DNA of 64,000 nucleotides, taken from the NCBI GenBank assembly GCA_036936605.1, contig JAUPFV010000001.1, positions 210,473,138 to 210,537,137 on the forward strand, given 5' to 3'. The notes beneath the pieces are model-generated. The model was not told the DNA's origin. It worked only from the letters and a program-made list of their open reading frames with translations, and searched no databases. Of this stretch, positions 12,551 through 25,250 are shown one piece after another. Source of the stretch: Limnanthes douglasii subsp. nivea. Taxonomy: Eukaryota; Streptophyta; Magnoliopsida; Brassicales; Limnanthaceae. Each line of letters begins with the position of its first letter. Position 1 is the first letter of the stretch. The position numbers and the translations under genes were made by a program.

Positions 12551-14053
12551 AACACGATGATGAAAAAATAGATTGATTGGTTAAAAGATAAAACAACTCT
12601 TGAAAGAGATATATTAGATAATGGTGAGGTAAATAACAAACTCCAAACTTCAAAGAGGTAATTGAAAGAAGAAAACACCAAACTCAAAGATGAAGTGAAA
12701 AATCTCAAGAAAGAAAAAGATGTTAATGCTGAAATTATTAACGAGAGCTTGCCTAAAATATTTTAGATTATGCAATGAAAGTTATGAAAGAACATCGTAT
12801 ATCGATTTCAACACAAATACTTGATCACAACAAACTTAAGCAGTGTTCATATGACCTTATTGGAACTACCTTCTTCAAAAATATTAGAATTTGTGTTGAA
12901 TATTTGCATTTCTGTCTGATGTTTTTTTTAAGTTTCTTTCAAAACTGATACTTGTATTTTCGATAATATTAATAACAATCAAGATGACACTACTACTAAG
13001 AGAAACAAAACTCTACCAAAAACTCTTGACGATACCGAAAAATCAAATGTATCATCGAGCTATTCCTCTCCATACTCGCATACTCATGAAAATCCTTGAG
13101 TTTTACGAAATATTGTGTAATACTTTAACTACTTAGAACTTTTATCGGCTAACATGTGGTTGTTATGTTATTTTTTATTTTCTTAAACTCTTTACGAATT
13201 GGCGTTCAATTATTTTTAGTTTCATAATCATCATTTAATCAATTACTTTACCTTTCAATACTTACACATATATCATTTAAAATTTATTTTACTGTCAACA
13301 TATATAATTTTGATACCATATTATTTTAAAATAATAATTTGAGTGGTACTTTTACAAATAAAAGTACACATCTCCGTGATTTTTATATAAAACTATCGGT
13401 TTATAAATGACTCTTAAACATTACCTATTCATTTAACATTTTATGAAATTATAACTAATCTTACCAATGTTGCTTTATTATAACCACATAACATATATTA
13501 TGATTTCTTATCTCATTTGAAAAGTAGTGTGACCTCTTTTTTTTGCAATAGGGCATGACTTATACTCATGTTCCCTTTTATTCGAGTGTGTGGTCATTTA
13601 CGCTTTATCAACTTAAAGAATTTACAACCTGGCTTTTACAACCTTAGTGTGGCCTCTAACTAGACTTGGATTATAACCATATTCATTTTAATTGGATGCA
13701 TAACCTCTTAAGCTTTTCAGTTGGGCTGGACTTACTGCCATATTTGTTTATTACGTACAATGTGTTTTATAATTTTCTAATTCATGCTATTTTTTCAATG
13801 CATGAAAAACTCTAATGTAAAATATATGTCAGGAAATTTTGAATATATTGTTGATTATATGTTAGAATACATAAATTACTATCAGTTTTTTTTATTGAAG
13901 GTTCATTTGAAAAATATAATCTTTTAACAACAATTGATAACTACCGAATGAACATCTGTTGATTAATACTCATATAATACTTGGATTTTTTTTCATAATA
14001 TGACATTTCATTCATAATTGTTTTAGTAATATCAGGTGAGAACCAATAACCAC

Positions 14054-14622
14054 ATGTTAGCCGATAAAACAACTCTTGAAAGAGATATATTAGATAATGG
14101 TGAGGTAAATAACAAACTCCAAACTTCAAAGAGGTAATTGAAAGAAGAAAACACCAAACTCAAAGATGAAGTGAAAAATCTCAAGAAAGAAAAAGATGTT
14201 AATGCTGAAATTATTAACGAGAGCTTGCCTAAAATATTTTAGATTATGCAATGAAAGTTATGAAAGAACATCGTATATCGATTTCAACACAAATACTTGA
14301 TCACAACAAACTTAAGCAGTGTTCATATGACCTTATTGGAACTACCTTCTTCAAAAATATTAGAATTTGTGTTGAATATTTGCATATCTGTCTGATGTTT
14401 TTTTTTTAAGTTTCTTTCAAAACTGATGCTTGTATTTCCGATAATATTAATAACAATCAAGATGACACTACTACTAAGAGAAATAAAACTCTACCAAAAA
14501 CTCTTGACGATACCGAAAAATCAAATGTATTATCGAGCTATTCCTCTCCATACTCGCATACTCATGAAAATCCTTGAGTTTTACGAAATATTGTGTAATA
14601 CTTTAACTACTTAGAACTTTTA
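14054..14622 (+). repeat. 569-bp insert copied from within the block, with a short inverted junction
   Basis: From about 14062 it repeats the segment at 12587-13140 or 18815-19370 (GATAAAACAACTC to CTTTTATC). At its left junction, 14047-14068 is the reverse complement of the 22 bases around 13139-13160 (TTTTATCGGCTAACATGTGG and flanks). At sites where copies 12562-14053 and 18789-20280 differ, the insert mostly carries the second copy's base. Confidence 0.8.
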
Positions 14623-16034
14623 TCTCATTACAACATTTAACGGTTATAACCACTCAGTCTCCATCAGGAAATACACACGGAAGGAAAGACATCGTTTATC
14701 AGAAACGACCATACCAATCTTCAAAAATCCAAAGAATCCCGAGCTTGAAATATCTTAGTAATGGTCGTGGTATAATTTCTTTGACATAGAACACAATTTA
14801 CAAATTCCAAACTTAATACTAAATATTTTAAGTTGTCCGATAGAAAACCTTATCCTTCAATAAAAACAACTACAATCTTTTATATGACCACACTTCACTA
14901 AGAAATGTTCTTCTTTATTTTTCACCTTAAACACGTACTCATGAGTAACCTCATTGAACATTTTCACTACTTTTTTAAAAAATTAGAATAACTAACTAAT
15001 AAATAAGAATATTGATAACCAAATGAAAAATTGTGGCTTAAAAAATTCAAGCTAAGTTTATTTCAATGGACATGACTTCATATATTTCTTCGTCATAAGT
15101 AGAATGTAATAAAACTTTATTAGCTAGCTTAATATCATATCCTCTTGGAATAGTTAAAACTATATTGGCTTTATTGCCATCTATATTTGAAACTCATATG
15201 CCATAACATTCTATTTCTTATATTTCAAATCAATTCTCATCAACTCGAATTAATTCATTATCTTTACTCTGATTTCAAAATTAAATTTCTCGTTTATCCA
15301 ATCAACAAGCCACTTTATTATCAATTATTTGAAACAAAATTTTCTTCAATTCACTGCTTCCAACCTTACTTTTCTTTAAAAATACTAGATATTTAGACTA
15401 GTTCTCGATTAACATACCCCATATAAATCCTTGTCAATGCTATGGTACCATGTTTACTAGAGCCAAAGACAAAGAGTAACAATCTTTAGCCGCTCGTTGA
15501 ATCTCTTGAATTACACATATTTCCCCATTTATCACATACTTGATACACCGATAGGATGACGGTATTACCTTCATTCTGTGTAACTAAGGTCACCTCAAAA
15601 TAACATTATAAAAACTTGAAGCTTAATTATCATGAATAATGTAATCAAATTTTTCTGTGTTTCTCTTTTTTTGACATATATAGCTAAATCCACTTCTTCG
15701 ACACAATCAATTAATTGACCAATAAAACTAACTATATTCATGCGAGTCTTCTTAAAAGGTACAATCCTAACATATGGTCATTAGTTATCAACCATTACTC
15801 TTCTCGCTATTACTTCGCCTATAGGGTTCCTAATAAATCATATTCGTGAGGTGTCACTAACTTCCTTAAATAATCATAGGTAAATAACAAGGTTAAAGTT
15901 GGATTTTTATGCAAGTGCAAAGATGATTCATACCTAAACGAACCTCCAGGTATTTACATATTTTTTTCTTGATGAATTACTAGTTCTTGATAACATATCT
16001 CCCACAAAGATAGTGCATAGTTCATGTTTTTTAT
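14623..16034 (-). pseudogene. gypsy protease region, decayed (copy 1)
   Basis: On the minus strand near 15610-15450 the reading PSSYRCIKYVINGEICVIQ followed by QRAAKDCYSLSLALV matches the C-terminal part of the gag-protease polyprotein; the intact element has HQCLKYAVQGQVGVV and ARECYATAL at this point. Upstream near 15720-15600 a YVKKRETQKN and FIMLF-like stretch corresponds to the beta-strand and NAILGR region. The DTG active site is not visible and stops are common. Its left boundary is fused to the antisense-gene-like block instead of to RT. Confidence 0.6.
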
Positions 16035-16829
16035 TAATTTTAATCAAATTTTAATTATTTTTTAAAACAAATGAATAACTGACATCATTAACAAGTTTTA
16101 CACAATGAATTTTTGATGTTTTGTTTTTGATATACACGTCATTGCATCTGAACCACTCATCTTATTTTAAATAGAAAACTAGAATTTAATTATTTATAAA
16201 AAAATTAATTTTCTATATTTACAATTGCTCTTTCTAATTATTTTGTATAGCTACTTTACACAAATGACAGCTTCCACTTCTTACCGCCGATTACACCCGT
16301 CACTTCTATAAAGTAAAAAAATTATTTTTAACTTTATTTCAGACTAAGTGTCATAAATAAAATTATGTTAAATTATTAGATTTAGATTACAATTTTTTTG
16401 TCATTTATATATCTTTTATTGTCCATTCAACTAGTAAAATATTAATAGCTAAAAAGTGACGTTGTTAAAAATGTATTAGATATTTCAAAATGGTCATCGG
16501 AATGATTAATTTAAATGTAGTACCATATTATCTAGGATTGAATAATTTTCAATAACTAATAAAAAATTTAATACATTCTTTTTCATGACACCAAACTTTA
16601 GACAAGTATTACCTCTTGACATACACTAACCAATATAGTTGTTACACCCATCCTAATAAAAATGTTATCTAAAATTACTAAAATTTTATAGGAATGTAAA
16701 TTTACAAAATCAATTGTATTGCTACTTAATTTGTTTCAAAAAAATCCATAACTTTTCCATCCAAAAAAAGCCTATTGAGTTTTATATTCTAACCATAAAA
16801 AAACTATTTTTTTTGTTAGTTGTAGTAAA
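16035..16829. other. Very AT-rich spacer, no gene
   Basis: Lies between the first duplication copy and the start of the plus-strand remnant at 16830. Only scattered short frames are present. Confidence 0.5.
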
Positions 16830-18070
16830 ATGGATCCAAATACCAAAACTCCTAATATAAACAAATATTTTACTAATACTTTAAAGAATCATCTTGGAGA
16901 AGAATTGGAGTGGGATACAAAACTTGGCATTTCTAACCAATAAGAAACAAAACAAAGAAAAAATATGTGAGATCCAAAGGTAAAGTAAGTGAACTATCGA
17001 GGTAAAAAACAATTCAAACCCACTAAACCAGTTTTGATAAAACCACGTGCTACTACCCTTGTTAATTCCTTTAAAAGACACAAAACTATTGATAATAAAA
17101 AGAAGAAATTTATCGATAATTTTTCCTTATATAGAATTACTTCTTCAAATCAAAAAATAACCCAACAGCTACCCAAAGCACATCGTTAGTACATAACCCA
17201 CTTAATTTCACATATATATTTTTACTCTTTCTGATACCAAAAGTTTTCATTATTAGCTAACTTTGCATGTGATTTCTTAATATTACATTCATAATCATTT
17301 GTTGGTCATTTTTCCATCAATAGTCCTAAACAATACTCTTAGAATCTTATAAACATCCATCTTCTCCAACGTTAAATAGAACTTAAAATGGAGGTATAAA
17401 TTTTTACTAGCTTATTTTTAATATCTTATTCTTAATAATCATGAATTATAATTGTTTTCAAAACACCTTATAGAGTTTGCTAAATTCTGTTATGCTTGCT
17501 ATCAGACAATTTTTATCCGGTGAACTAATGTTTTTAGATGAACAACCAATCTCACCTATGCACTTTGAATAAGGATCATTGAAACTAAAATATGAAGTAA
17601 TTGATTAAGATGACCTTTTAGACAAATGGAAGCAAAAATAGATTAGTTGGTTAAAAAATAAAATAATTCTTGAAAGAGATATATCAAAAAATGATGAGGT
17701 AAATAACAAACTCCAAACTTCAAAGAAGTAAATGAAAGAAGAAAACAACAAATATGAAGTGAAAAATCTCAAGAAAGAAAAAGATATTAATGTTGAAAAT
17801 ATTAAGGAGAGCTTGACTAAAAATATTTTAGATTGTGCAATGAAAGTTGTAAAAGAATATCGTATATCGATTTCAACACAAATACTTGATCACAACAAAC
17901 TTAAGCAATGTTCATATGACTTTATTGGAACTACCTTCTTTAAAAATATCAGAATTTGTGTTGCAAATTTACATGTATGTCTGATGTTTTTTTTTAAAGT
18001 TTCTTTCAAACCTCATGCTTGTATTCCCGATAATATTAATAACAATCAAGATGACAATGCTACTAAGTAA
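16830..18070 (+). pseudogene. Unrecognised two-part coding remnant with coiled coil, probably aORF-like
   Basis: A first frame starts with ATG at 16830 (MDPNTKTPNINKYF) and continues in phase to 17189 through three stops, ending in a basic stretch. After a non-coding gap a second frame runs from about 17461 to 18070 with only four stops. It includes GELMFLDEQPISPMHFE, a Lys/Glu-rich coiled-coil segment (EENNKYEVKNLKKEKDINVE) and ISISTQILDHNKLKQCSYD. I do not recognise the family. Its strand, opposite to the neighbouring gag and protease, and its coiled coil suggest a decayed antisense gene of a Tat element, but this is inference. The later copies (12562, 14062, 18789) share a one-base frame change at the ILDxAMK position that this copy lacks, so this is the most ancestral version. 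Confidence 0.45.
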
Positions 18071-19843
18071 AACAAAACTATACCAAAAACTCTTGACGAT
18101 ACCGGAAAATCAAATGTATCATCGAGCTATTCCTCTTCATACTCACATATTCATGAAAATCCTTGAGTTTTACGAAATATTGTGTAATACTTTAACTGCT
18201 TTGAACTTTTATCGGCTACCATGTGGTTGTTATGTTATTTTTTATTTTCTTAAACTCTTTACCAATTGGCGTTCAACTATTTTTAGTTTCATAATCATCA
18301 TTTATTCATTTACTTTACCTTTCAATACTTACACATATATCATTTAAAATTTATTTTACTGTCAACATATATAATTTTTATATCATATTATTTAAAATAT
18401 TAATTTGAGCTTTACTTTTACAAATAAAAGTACACGTCAACGTGATTTTCATATAAAGCTATCTATTTATAAATGACTTTCAAACATTACCTATTCATTT
18501 AACATTTTATCAAATTATAACTAATCTTACCAACGTTGGTTTACTATAACCACATAACATATATTATGATTTTTTTTATCTCATTTGAAAAGTAGTGTGG
18601 TCTCTTTTCTTTTTCAATTGGGCATGACTTATAATCATGTTCGCTTTGATTCAAGTGTGTGGTCCTTTACGCTTTATCATCTAATGTTTTTAGATGAACA
18701 ACCAATCTCACCTATGCATTTTGAATAAGGATCATTGAAATTAAAAACATGAACTAATTGATTAAGATAACCTTTTAGACAAATGGAAGAAAAAATAGAT
18801 TGATTGGTTAAAAGATAAAACAACTCTTGAAAGAGATATATTAGATAATGGTGAGGTAAATAACAAACTCCAAACTTCAAAGAGGTAATTGAAAGAAGAA
18901 AACACCAAACTCAAAGATGAAGTGAAAAATCTCAAGAAAGAAAAAGATGTTAATGCTGAAATTATTAACGAGAGCTTGCCTAAAATATTTTAGATTATGC
19001 AATGAAAGTTATGAAAGAACATCGTATATCGATTTCAACACAAATACTTGATCACAACAAACTTAAGCAGTGTTCATATGACCTTATTGGAACTACCTTC
19101 TTCAAAAATATTAGAATTTGTGTTGAATATTTGCATATCTGTCTAATGTTTTTTTTTAAGTTTCTTTCAAAACTGATGCTTGTATTTCCGATAATATTAA
19201 TAACAATCAAGATGACACTACTACTAAGAGAAATAAAACTCTACCAAAAACTCTTGACGATACCGAAAAATCAAATGTATCATCGAGCTATTCCTCTCCA
19301 TACTCGCATACTCATGAAAATCCTTGAGTTTTACGAAATATTGTGTAATACTTTAACTACTTAGAACTTTTATCGGCTAACATGTGGTTGTTATATTATT
19401 TTTTATTTTCTTAAACTCTTTACGAATTGGCGTTCAATTATTTTTAGTTTCATAATCATCATTTAATCAATTACTTTACCTTTCAATACTTACACATATA
19501 TCATTTAAAATTTATTTTACTGTCAACATATATAATTTTGATACCATATTATTTAAAAATAATAATTTGAGTGGTACTTTTACAAATAAAAGTACACATC
19601 TCCGTGATTTTTATATAAAATTATCGGTTTATAAATGACTCTTAAACATTACCTATTCATTTAACATTTTATGAAATTATAACTAATCTTACCAATGTTG
19701 CTTTATTATAACCACATAACATATATTATGATTTCTTATCTCATTTGAAAAGTAGTGTGGCCTCTTTTCTTTGCATTAGGGCATGACTTATACTCATGTT
19801 CCCTTTTATTCGAGTGTGTGGTCATTTACGCTTTATCAACTTA
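17525..19843. repeat. Old tandem duplication, unit about 1156 bp
   Basis: 17525-18680 and 18681-19843 are tandem copies beginning CTAATGTTTTTAGATGAAC and ending near GCTTTATCA. They are noticeably more diverged than the recent duplication, by eye about 90 percent identical, so the tandem event came first. Confidence 0.8.
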
Positions 19844-21693
19844 AAGCATTTACAACTTGGCTTTTACAACCTTAGTGTGGCCTCTAAATAGACTTGGATA
19901 ATAACCATATTCATTTTAATTGAATGCATAACCTCTTAAGCTTTTCAGTTGGGCTGGACTTACTGCCATATTTGTTTATTACGTACAATGTGTTTTATAA
20001 TTTTCTAATTCATGCTATTTTTTCAATGCATGAAAAACTCTAATGTAAAATATATGTCAGGAAATTTTGAATATATTGTTGATTATATGTTAGAATACAT
20101 AAATTACTATCAATTTTTTTATTGAAGGTTCATTTGAAAAATATAATCTTTTAACAACAATTGATAACTACCGAATGAACATCTGTTGATTAATACTCAT
20201 ATAATACTTGGATGTTTTTTCATAATATGACATTTCATTCATAATTGTTTTAGTAATATCAGGTGAGAACCAATAACCACTCTCATTACAACATTTAACG
20301 GTTATAACCACTCAGTCTCCATCAGGAAATACACACGGAAGGAAAGACATCGTTTATCAGAAACGACCATACCAATCTTCAAAAATCCAAAGAATCCCGA
20401 GCTTGAAATATCTTAGTAATGGTCGTGGTATAATTTCTTTGACATAGAACACAATTTACAAATTCCAAACTTAATACTAAATATTTTAAGTTGTCCGATA
20501 GAAAACCTTATCCTTCAATAAAAACAACTGCAATCTTTTATATGACCACACTTCACTAAGAAATTTTCTTCTTTATTTTTCACCTTAAACACGTACTCAT
20601 GAGTAAACTCATTAAACATTTTCACTACTTTTTAAAAAAATTAGAATAACTAACTAATAAATAAGAATATTGATAACCAAATGAAAGATTGTGGCTTAAA
20701 AAATTCAAGCTAAGTTTATTTCAATGGACATGACTTCATATATTTCTTCGTCATAAGTAGAATGTAATAAAACTTTATTAGCTAGCTTAATATCATATCC
20801 TCTTGGAATAGTTAAAACTATATTGGCTTTATTGCCATCTATATTTGAAACCCATATGCCATAACATTCTATTTCTTATCTTTCAAATCAATTCTCATCA
20901 ACTCGAATTAATTCATTATCTTTACTCTGATTTCAAAATTAAATTTCTCGTTTATCCAATCAACAAGCCACTTTATTATCAATTATTTGAAACATAATTT
21001 TCTTCAATTCACTGCTTCCAACCTTACTTTTCTTTAAAAATACTAGATATTTAGACTAGTTCTCGATTAACATACCCCATATAAATCCTTATCAATGCTA
21101 TGGTACCATGTTTACTAGAGCCAAAGACAAAGAGTAACAATCTTTAGCCGCTCGTTGAATCTCTTGAATTACACATATTTCCCCATTTATCACATACTTG
21201 ATACACCGATAGGATGACGCTACTACCTTCATTCTGTGTAACTAAGGTCACCTCAAAATAACATTATAAAAACTTGGAGCATTAATTATCATGAATAATG
21301 TAATCAAATATTTCTGTGTTTCTCTTTTTCTGACATATATAGCTAAATCCACTTCTTCGACACAATCAATTAATTGACCAATAAAACTAACTATATTCAT
21401 GACAGTCTTCTTAAAGGGTACAATCCTAACATATGGTCATTAGTTATCAACCATTACTCTTCTCGCTATTACTTCGCCTATAGGGTTCCTAATAAATCAT
21501 ATTCGTGAGGTGTCACTAACTTCCTTAAATAATCATAGGTAAATAACAAGGTTAAAGTTGGATTTTTATGCAAGTGCAAAGATGATTCATACCTAAACGA
21601 ACCTCCAGGTATTTACATATTTTTTTCTTGATGAATTACTAGTTCTTGATAACATATCTCCCCCAAAGATAGTGCACAGTTCATGTTTTTTAT
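18789..21693. repeat. Direct duplication, copy 2 (partner 12562-16034)
   Basis: Contiguous version without the 569-bp insert. On the right it continues into gag (21694-22650), whereas copy 1 is cut off at 16034. Copy 2 therefore sits in the parent context and copy 1 is the derived one. Confidence 0.88.
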
Positions 21694-22650
21694 CTTTCTT
21701 ATGTCGCTTTTGACTTCCTTCTTTTGTCATTCCTTCCCTTTTTTCATTTCCTTTCTTTAACATATTATTAATCCCCCGTTATCAATCAACCTCTGAATTA
21801 CATCATCCAGCTGAAACTAGTCTCGTATTGAATGTTCGTGATCACTGTGATATCTATAATAATATCGACGACTTCTTTCATTAACCGGTGTAAATATAAG
21901 TATGAGAGTCTGGTAGTTTACCTGGTCTACTGTTTTATCATAAAAGACCACTACATGTCAATTCAACTGATTATATTATTGCTTTAAGTTATCATTATTG
22001 AAACCATGGTCTATTCACGGGATCTTTTGCAACCTCCAAAATTCTTTTAGCATCGATTCGTTTTTCTCTAATAAATCATCTGTTTGCCATTTTAATTTGA
22101 AATATTCTTTTTTTATTTTTTTTCTTCTACTTTGATATACATATATATTCTTGTTAAAAAAATTACAATATAACCCACAAGAAAAATAATCAAATCCTCT
22201 AATAAGCTATTATCATGGGACATGCATCTTTTAAAAAAGCTAGAGGCACATTTTCATTGCAACCTTCCAACACACTCATTTCATATATAAACCTTTGAAC
22301 ATAATCCCTTAAGTGTTCTTCATCCTTTTGAAATAGAGTCTTTATATGATCCCATTCACACTTATACACTCTATAAGTAATGAAATAATGTCGGAGTGAC
22401 TTCCATAATTCAACAAAACTATCAATTGATTATTGTAGAATATTGTTAAACCAAGTTAATGTCATCCCTGTGAATGTTATTGAAAATGCATGATAGAGTA
22501 AGCTATCATATGGATTTAATCCTAGCATAATATTTTAAAATTGCTCCACATGATGCTCTGGATTCGTTCCAACGTATTTCTCCATCTTGTAATGTAAGGG
22601 AAATTATATTTGATAATTTTTCATCTAACATTCTTTATGCTAACGGAGAT
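20281..22650 (-). pseudogene. gypsy gag-protease remnant
   Basis: From the right on the minus strand, near 22600-22230, comes a gag core: MEKYVGTNPEHHVEQF, then ITFTGMTLTWFNN and WDHIKTLFQKDEEHLRDYVQRF. Near 21870-21780 is a zinc-motif region with YYRYHSDHEHSIRD and LDDVIQRLIDNGG. The protease end near 21260-21110 is the same as in 14623-16034. The order gag, zinc motif, protease is correct for Ty3/gypsy. The frames are interrupted repeatedly. After the protease the next sequence is the antisense-like block, so RT through integrase has been lost from this derivative. Confidence 0.7.
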
Positions 22651-23039
22651 TCAGTCAAAGTGTACATAGTCAATTTTGATCTTACATCATTCTTTTGATT
22701 ATGTCCAAACATTTTTTTTTATTTTTATTTATTCTTATTCTCTTTTTATGATGAGTTTAATCCCACATTTTTCTTCCTTAAAATCAACTTTTTTTCCACA
22801 TACTAGTTCATACGTATCTGAATTTCTTTGTCTTATTTGTTTAAACTTGTATTGCTTTGACCGTAACTCATTCAATTTCAGTTCTAAGGCATGAAAAATT
22901 AGAATTTGACTTATTATATTCAAAAATCTGTCAAAATATATTTAAACATCTCTGATATTTACCTTCATTTTTTGTTGCGATATTGTCATTACCATCGGTT
23001 TTCTGATATTTTTTTAATAATATTATCTTCTTGAATCTG

Positions 23040-25250
23040 AAATGTATGACACAATGACGATAACGACCTTAATCAGTGATAGAGGTAGTGCTCTATTGAT
23101 TGTCCTAGTGCATCAGGATTTAGTTATACCTCACATTATGTCCATGAAGGACAAAAGTTTGTTTCCCAAATTTGAATCTACCAACTAATCAATCCTTAAT
23201 ACTAGAAAGGGATCGTTGGGACAAGTATTATTTAGATCAGTAAATTCCACACTAATTCACCGTTTTTCATTCTTCTTCCGAACATGAATCGGGTTTGAAG
23301 TCCAGATATGGTAGCTAGACTCACATGTATGCCTTATATTTAATATCATGCAAACCACGATAATAGTATCTTTTGAATTTTCTAGAGAAAAAGCCTGCCT
23401 ATTTTTCTTAATTGTCAAAACATTTGGGTTGATCGTGAGCTTATAAAAAAGTTATATCAAACAAAATCCATATCATGTTTTCAGATATCCAAGAAAAAAC
23501 ATCGAATTTGTTAGTATAGAAAGATAATAAATTAATTTTAACATTGTCTGAAAGATTTGTTCCAATATTCAAAACATGTATCTTCGGCGAGCTTCAGATC
23601 TCGTGAGGATCGTCAGTTCCATCAACTTTGATCAAGATTCTAACTATTATTTATTCAAAATAAAGAGGTCGAGTAGCACTACCGATAAAATTTATAATTT
23701 TCCATGATAACTCCAACCTTGTTTCCTACTATATATTGAAGATACTGGTGAGTGGTAAAGAAAATAACATGCATCTTAACAAGTCATGATTGTCGCATAA
23801 TATCATTGTAAGAATAATGGAAATCAACTACGATGAACATAAAACTTTTATATTCTTAAACTCTCCCATATATAAGATTATATCAGTCTCAAACTCGACA
23901 CGCAACGGGGCATTACTACTTGCAAATATAGTCATTGTCCTTCCAGAGATCCTAAAGGTATGAGGTTCCTCATTTTATGAAGTGTTCCATTAAACGAAAC
24001 ATTTACCGAGCTACCTGTGTTAACAAGAACTCTTCTGATTTTAACCCATGTAATACAACAAAATATGAGCATGATATCCTCATGAGAGTTGGCTATCCTA
24101 CAAAGGTCGTTATTAACAAATATCATTGGAGGGTATGAAGTTTGGTATAGATGAGTAGATGAATTTCCATGGCATTGGAACTTGAGATCATAAGCATGTC
24201 TCTTCTTTGAAGTCTTAGTGACTCATGACAATGAATTTCCTCTTAGTATAGTTCCAACTATGTATTTCTTAGCATTTGGATTCAACTAGTCCTCGATCTT
24301 ATTTTCAAATTTATGCATAACAACTAAGGTGTACGCATGGTTCGGTTGAGCTAGGGTCTTCAATTATTATAGCGTATGGTTTTAGCTCAGACTATTTAGG
24401 TTCAACTTTAACCTATATTTTTCTTCTGGAGCCTTGAATCTTGACAAACTCAATTAACTTCAAGTATTTAATAAAAAAAGATGAATCTCTTTTCTCAAAA
24501 GCCAACAATCACTTGTGTTATCGTGGACATCATTATGATACTTACAAAATTTATTTTAGTTTCCTCTTTTCTCAACTTATGATGATAGAACTTTAAACAT
24601 GTGGATTGGTTCAAAGGGAAATTGATTAAACCAAGTGAAGAAACTTAATGTAAAAGTAATAAAAATTAACTCGACAAAGTAGTTGGCCTTCCCGATCAAA
24701 GCTGGACATCACATTTATGAATTTATCAATATGATTCTCTTGATGTTGTGACCCATATTACTTATCCATCTTATAATTTTTAAAATTAGGAAGTAAGTCC
24801 CCCAGTATAATCTCAAGTTCCAAAAGAGACCTTGATGGGCTATACCTTTGAAGGTAAGAAGTATCCTCAGTAACGGCATTATACCCAGACTATTGATGGA
24901 TATTTATTGGAGCCTTAGAAGATCTTACGATGATTTTGATAAAAAAACTTAGAAGTAAATATTATGGAAGCGAAGAGGTTTACCATAGAGATTCAATTGG
25001 AACTATCCACCTTCCAATACCGATCACATAGCTGGATTTAGAATTGGATAAATATGGTGCATATGTTACTACATTTATTAAGGGGGATGATGCAAAGGTA
25101 ATTGTTATAATTTAGGAAGATAGTACTAAACTACCTCTAGAGGTTGAGTTTGGGGTATCTCTTCTAGTGTCTGGGATCGTTATTTCTCTACTTCAGATCT
25201 CTTATTAAGATCCCCTGTCAATATAACATTGATTCCTAGCTTCGCCATCA
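23040..25250 (-). mobile_element. Second gypsy remnant: gag, protease, RT start
   Basis: On the minus strand gag comes first, with an MDK-YGSQHQENHIDKF-like stretch near 24770-24690 and the zinc-like CKYHND...NTSDCWLLRKEI near 24540-24480. Protease follows, with VKIRRVLVNTGSSVNVSFNG in the open frame 24126-23932. RT begins near 23330-23050 with WTSNPIHVRKKNEK, a FTDLN box and LLSFMD. The sequence ends abruptly at about 23040 next to the gag remnant of the neighbouring element. The protease motif reads NTG instead of DTG, so the active-site Asp has been lost. LTRs were not found. Confidence 0.75.
23932..24126 (-). pseudogene. Retroviral-type aspartic protease fragment, active-site Asp replaced
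   Basis: The 64-codon frame reads HEDIMLI, then VKIRRVLVNTGSSVNVSF. This aligns with HEDAVVIG and IRQILVDTGSSANILF of the intact element, where DTG supplies the catalytic Asp. Here it is NTG. The fragment ends before the flap and second domain. Confidence 0.75.

Larger units (their letters stand above)
12562..16034. repeat. Direct duplication, copy 1 (partner 18789-21693)
   Basis: 12562-14053 aligns with 18789-20280 at a constant offset of 6227, and 14623-16034 aligns with 20281-21693 at an offset of about 5658. The two copies differ only by scattered substitutions and single-base indels, so the duplication is recent. Copy 1 has an extra 569 bp (14054-14622). The block contains antisense-gene-like remnants on the plus strand and a gypsy protease remnant on the minus strand. 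Confidence 0.9.

Noticed and set aside
17461..18347. Active host gene with four paralogous exons
   Set aside because: Every copy has stops or a shared frameshift, and the copies arose by local DNA duplication among transposon debris.
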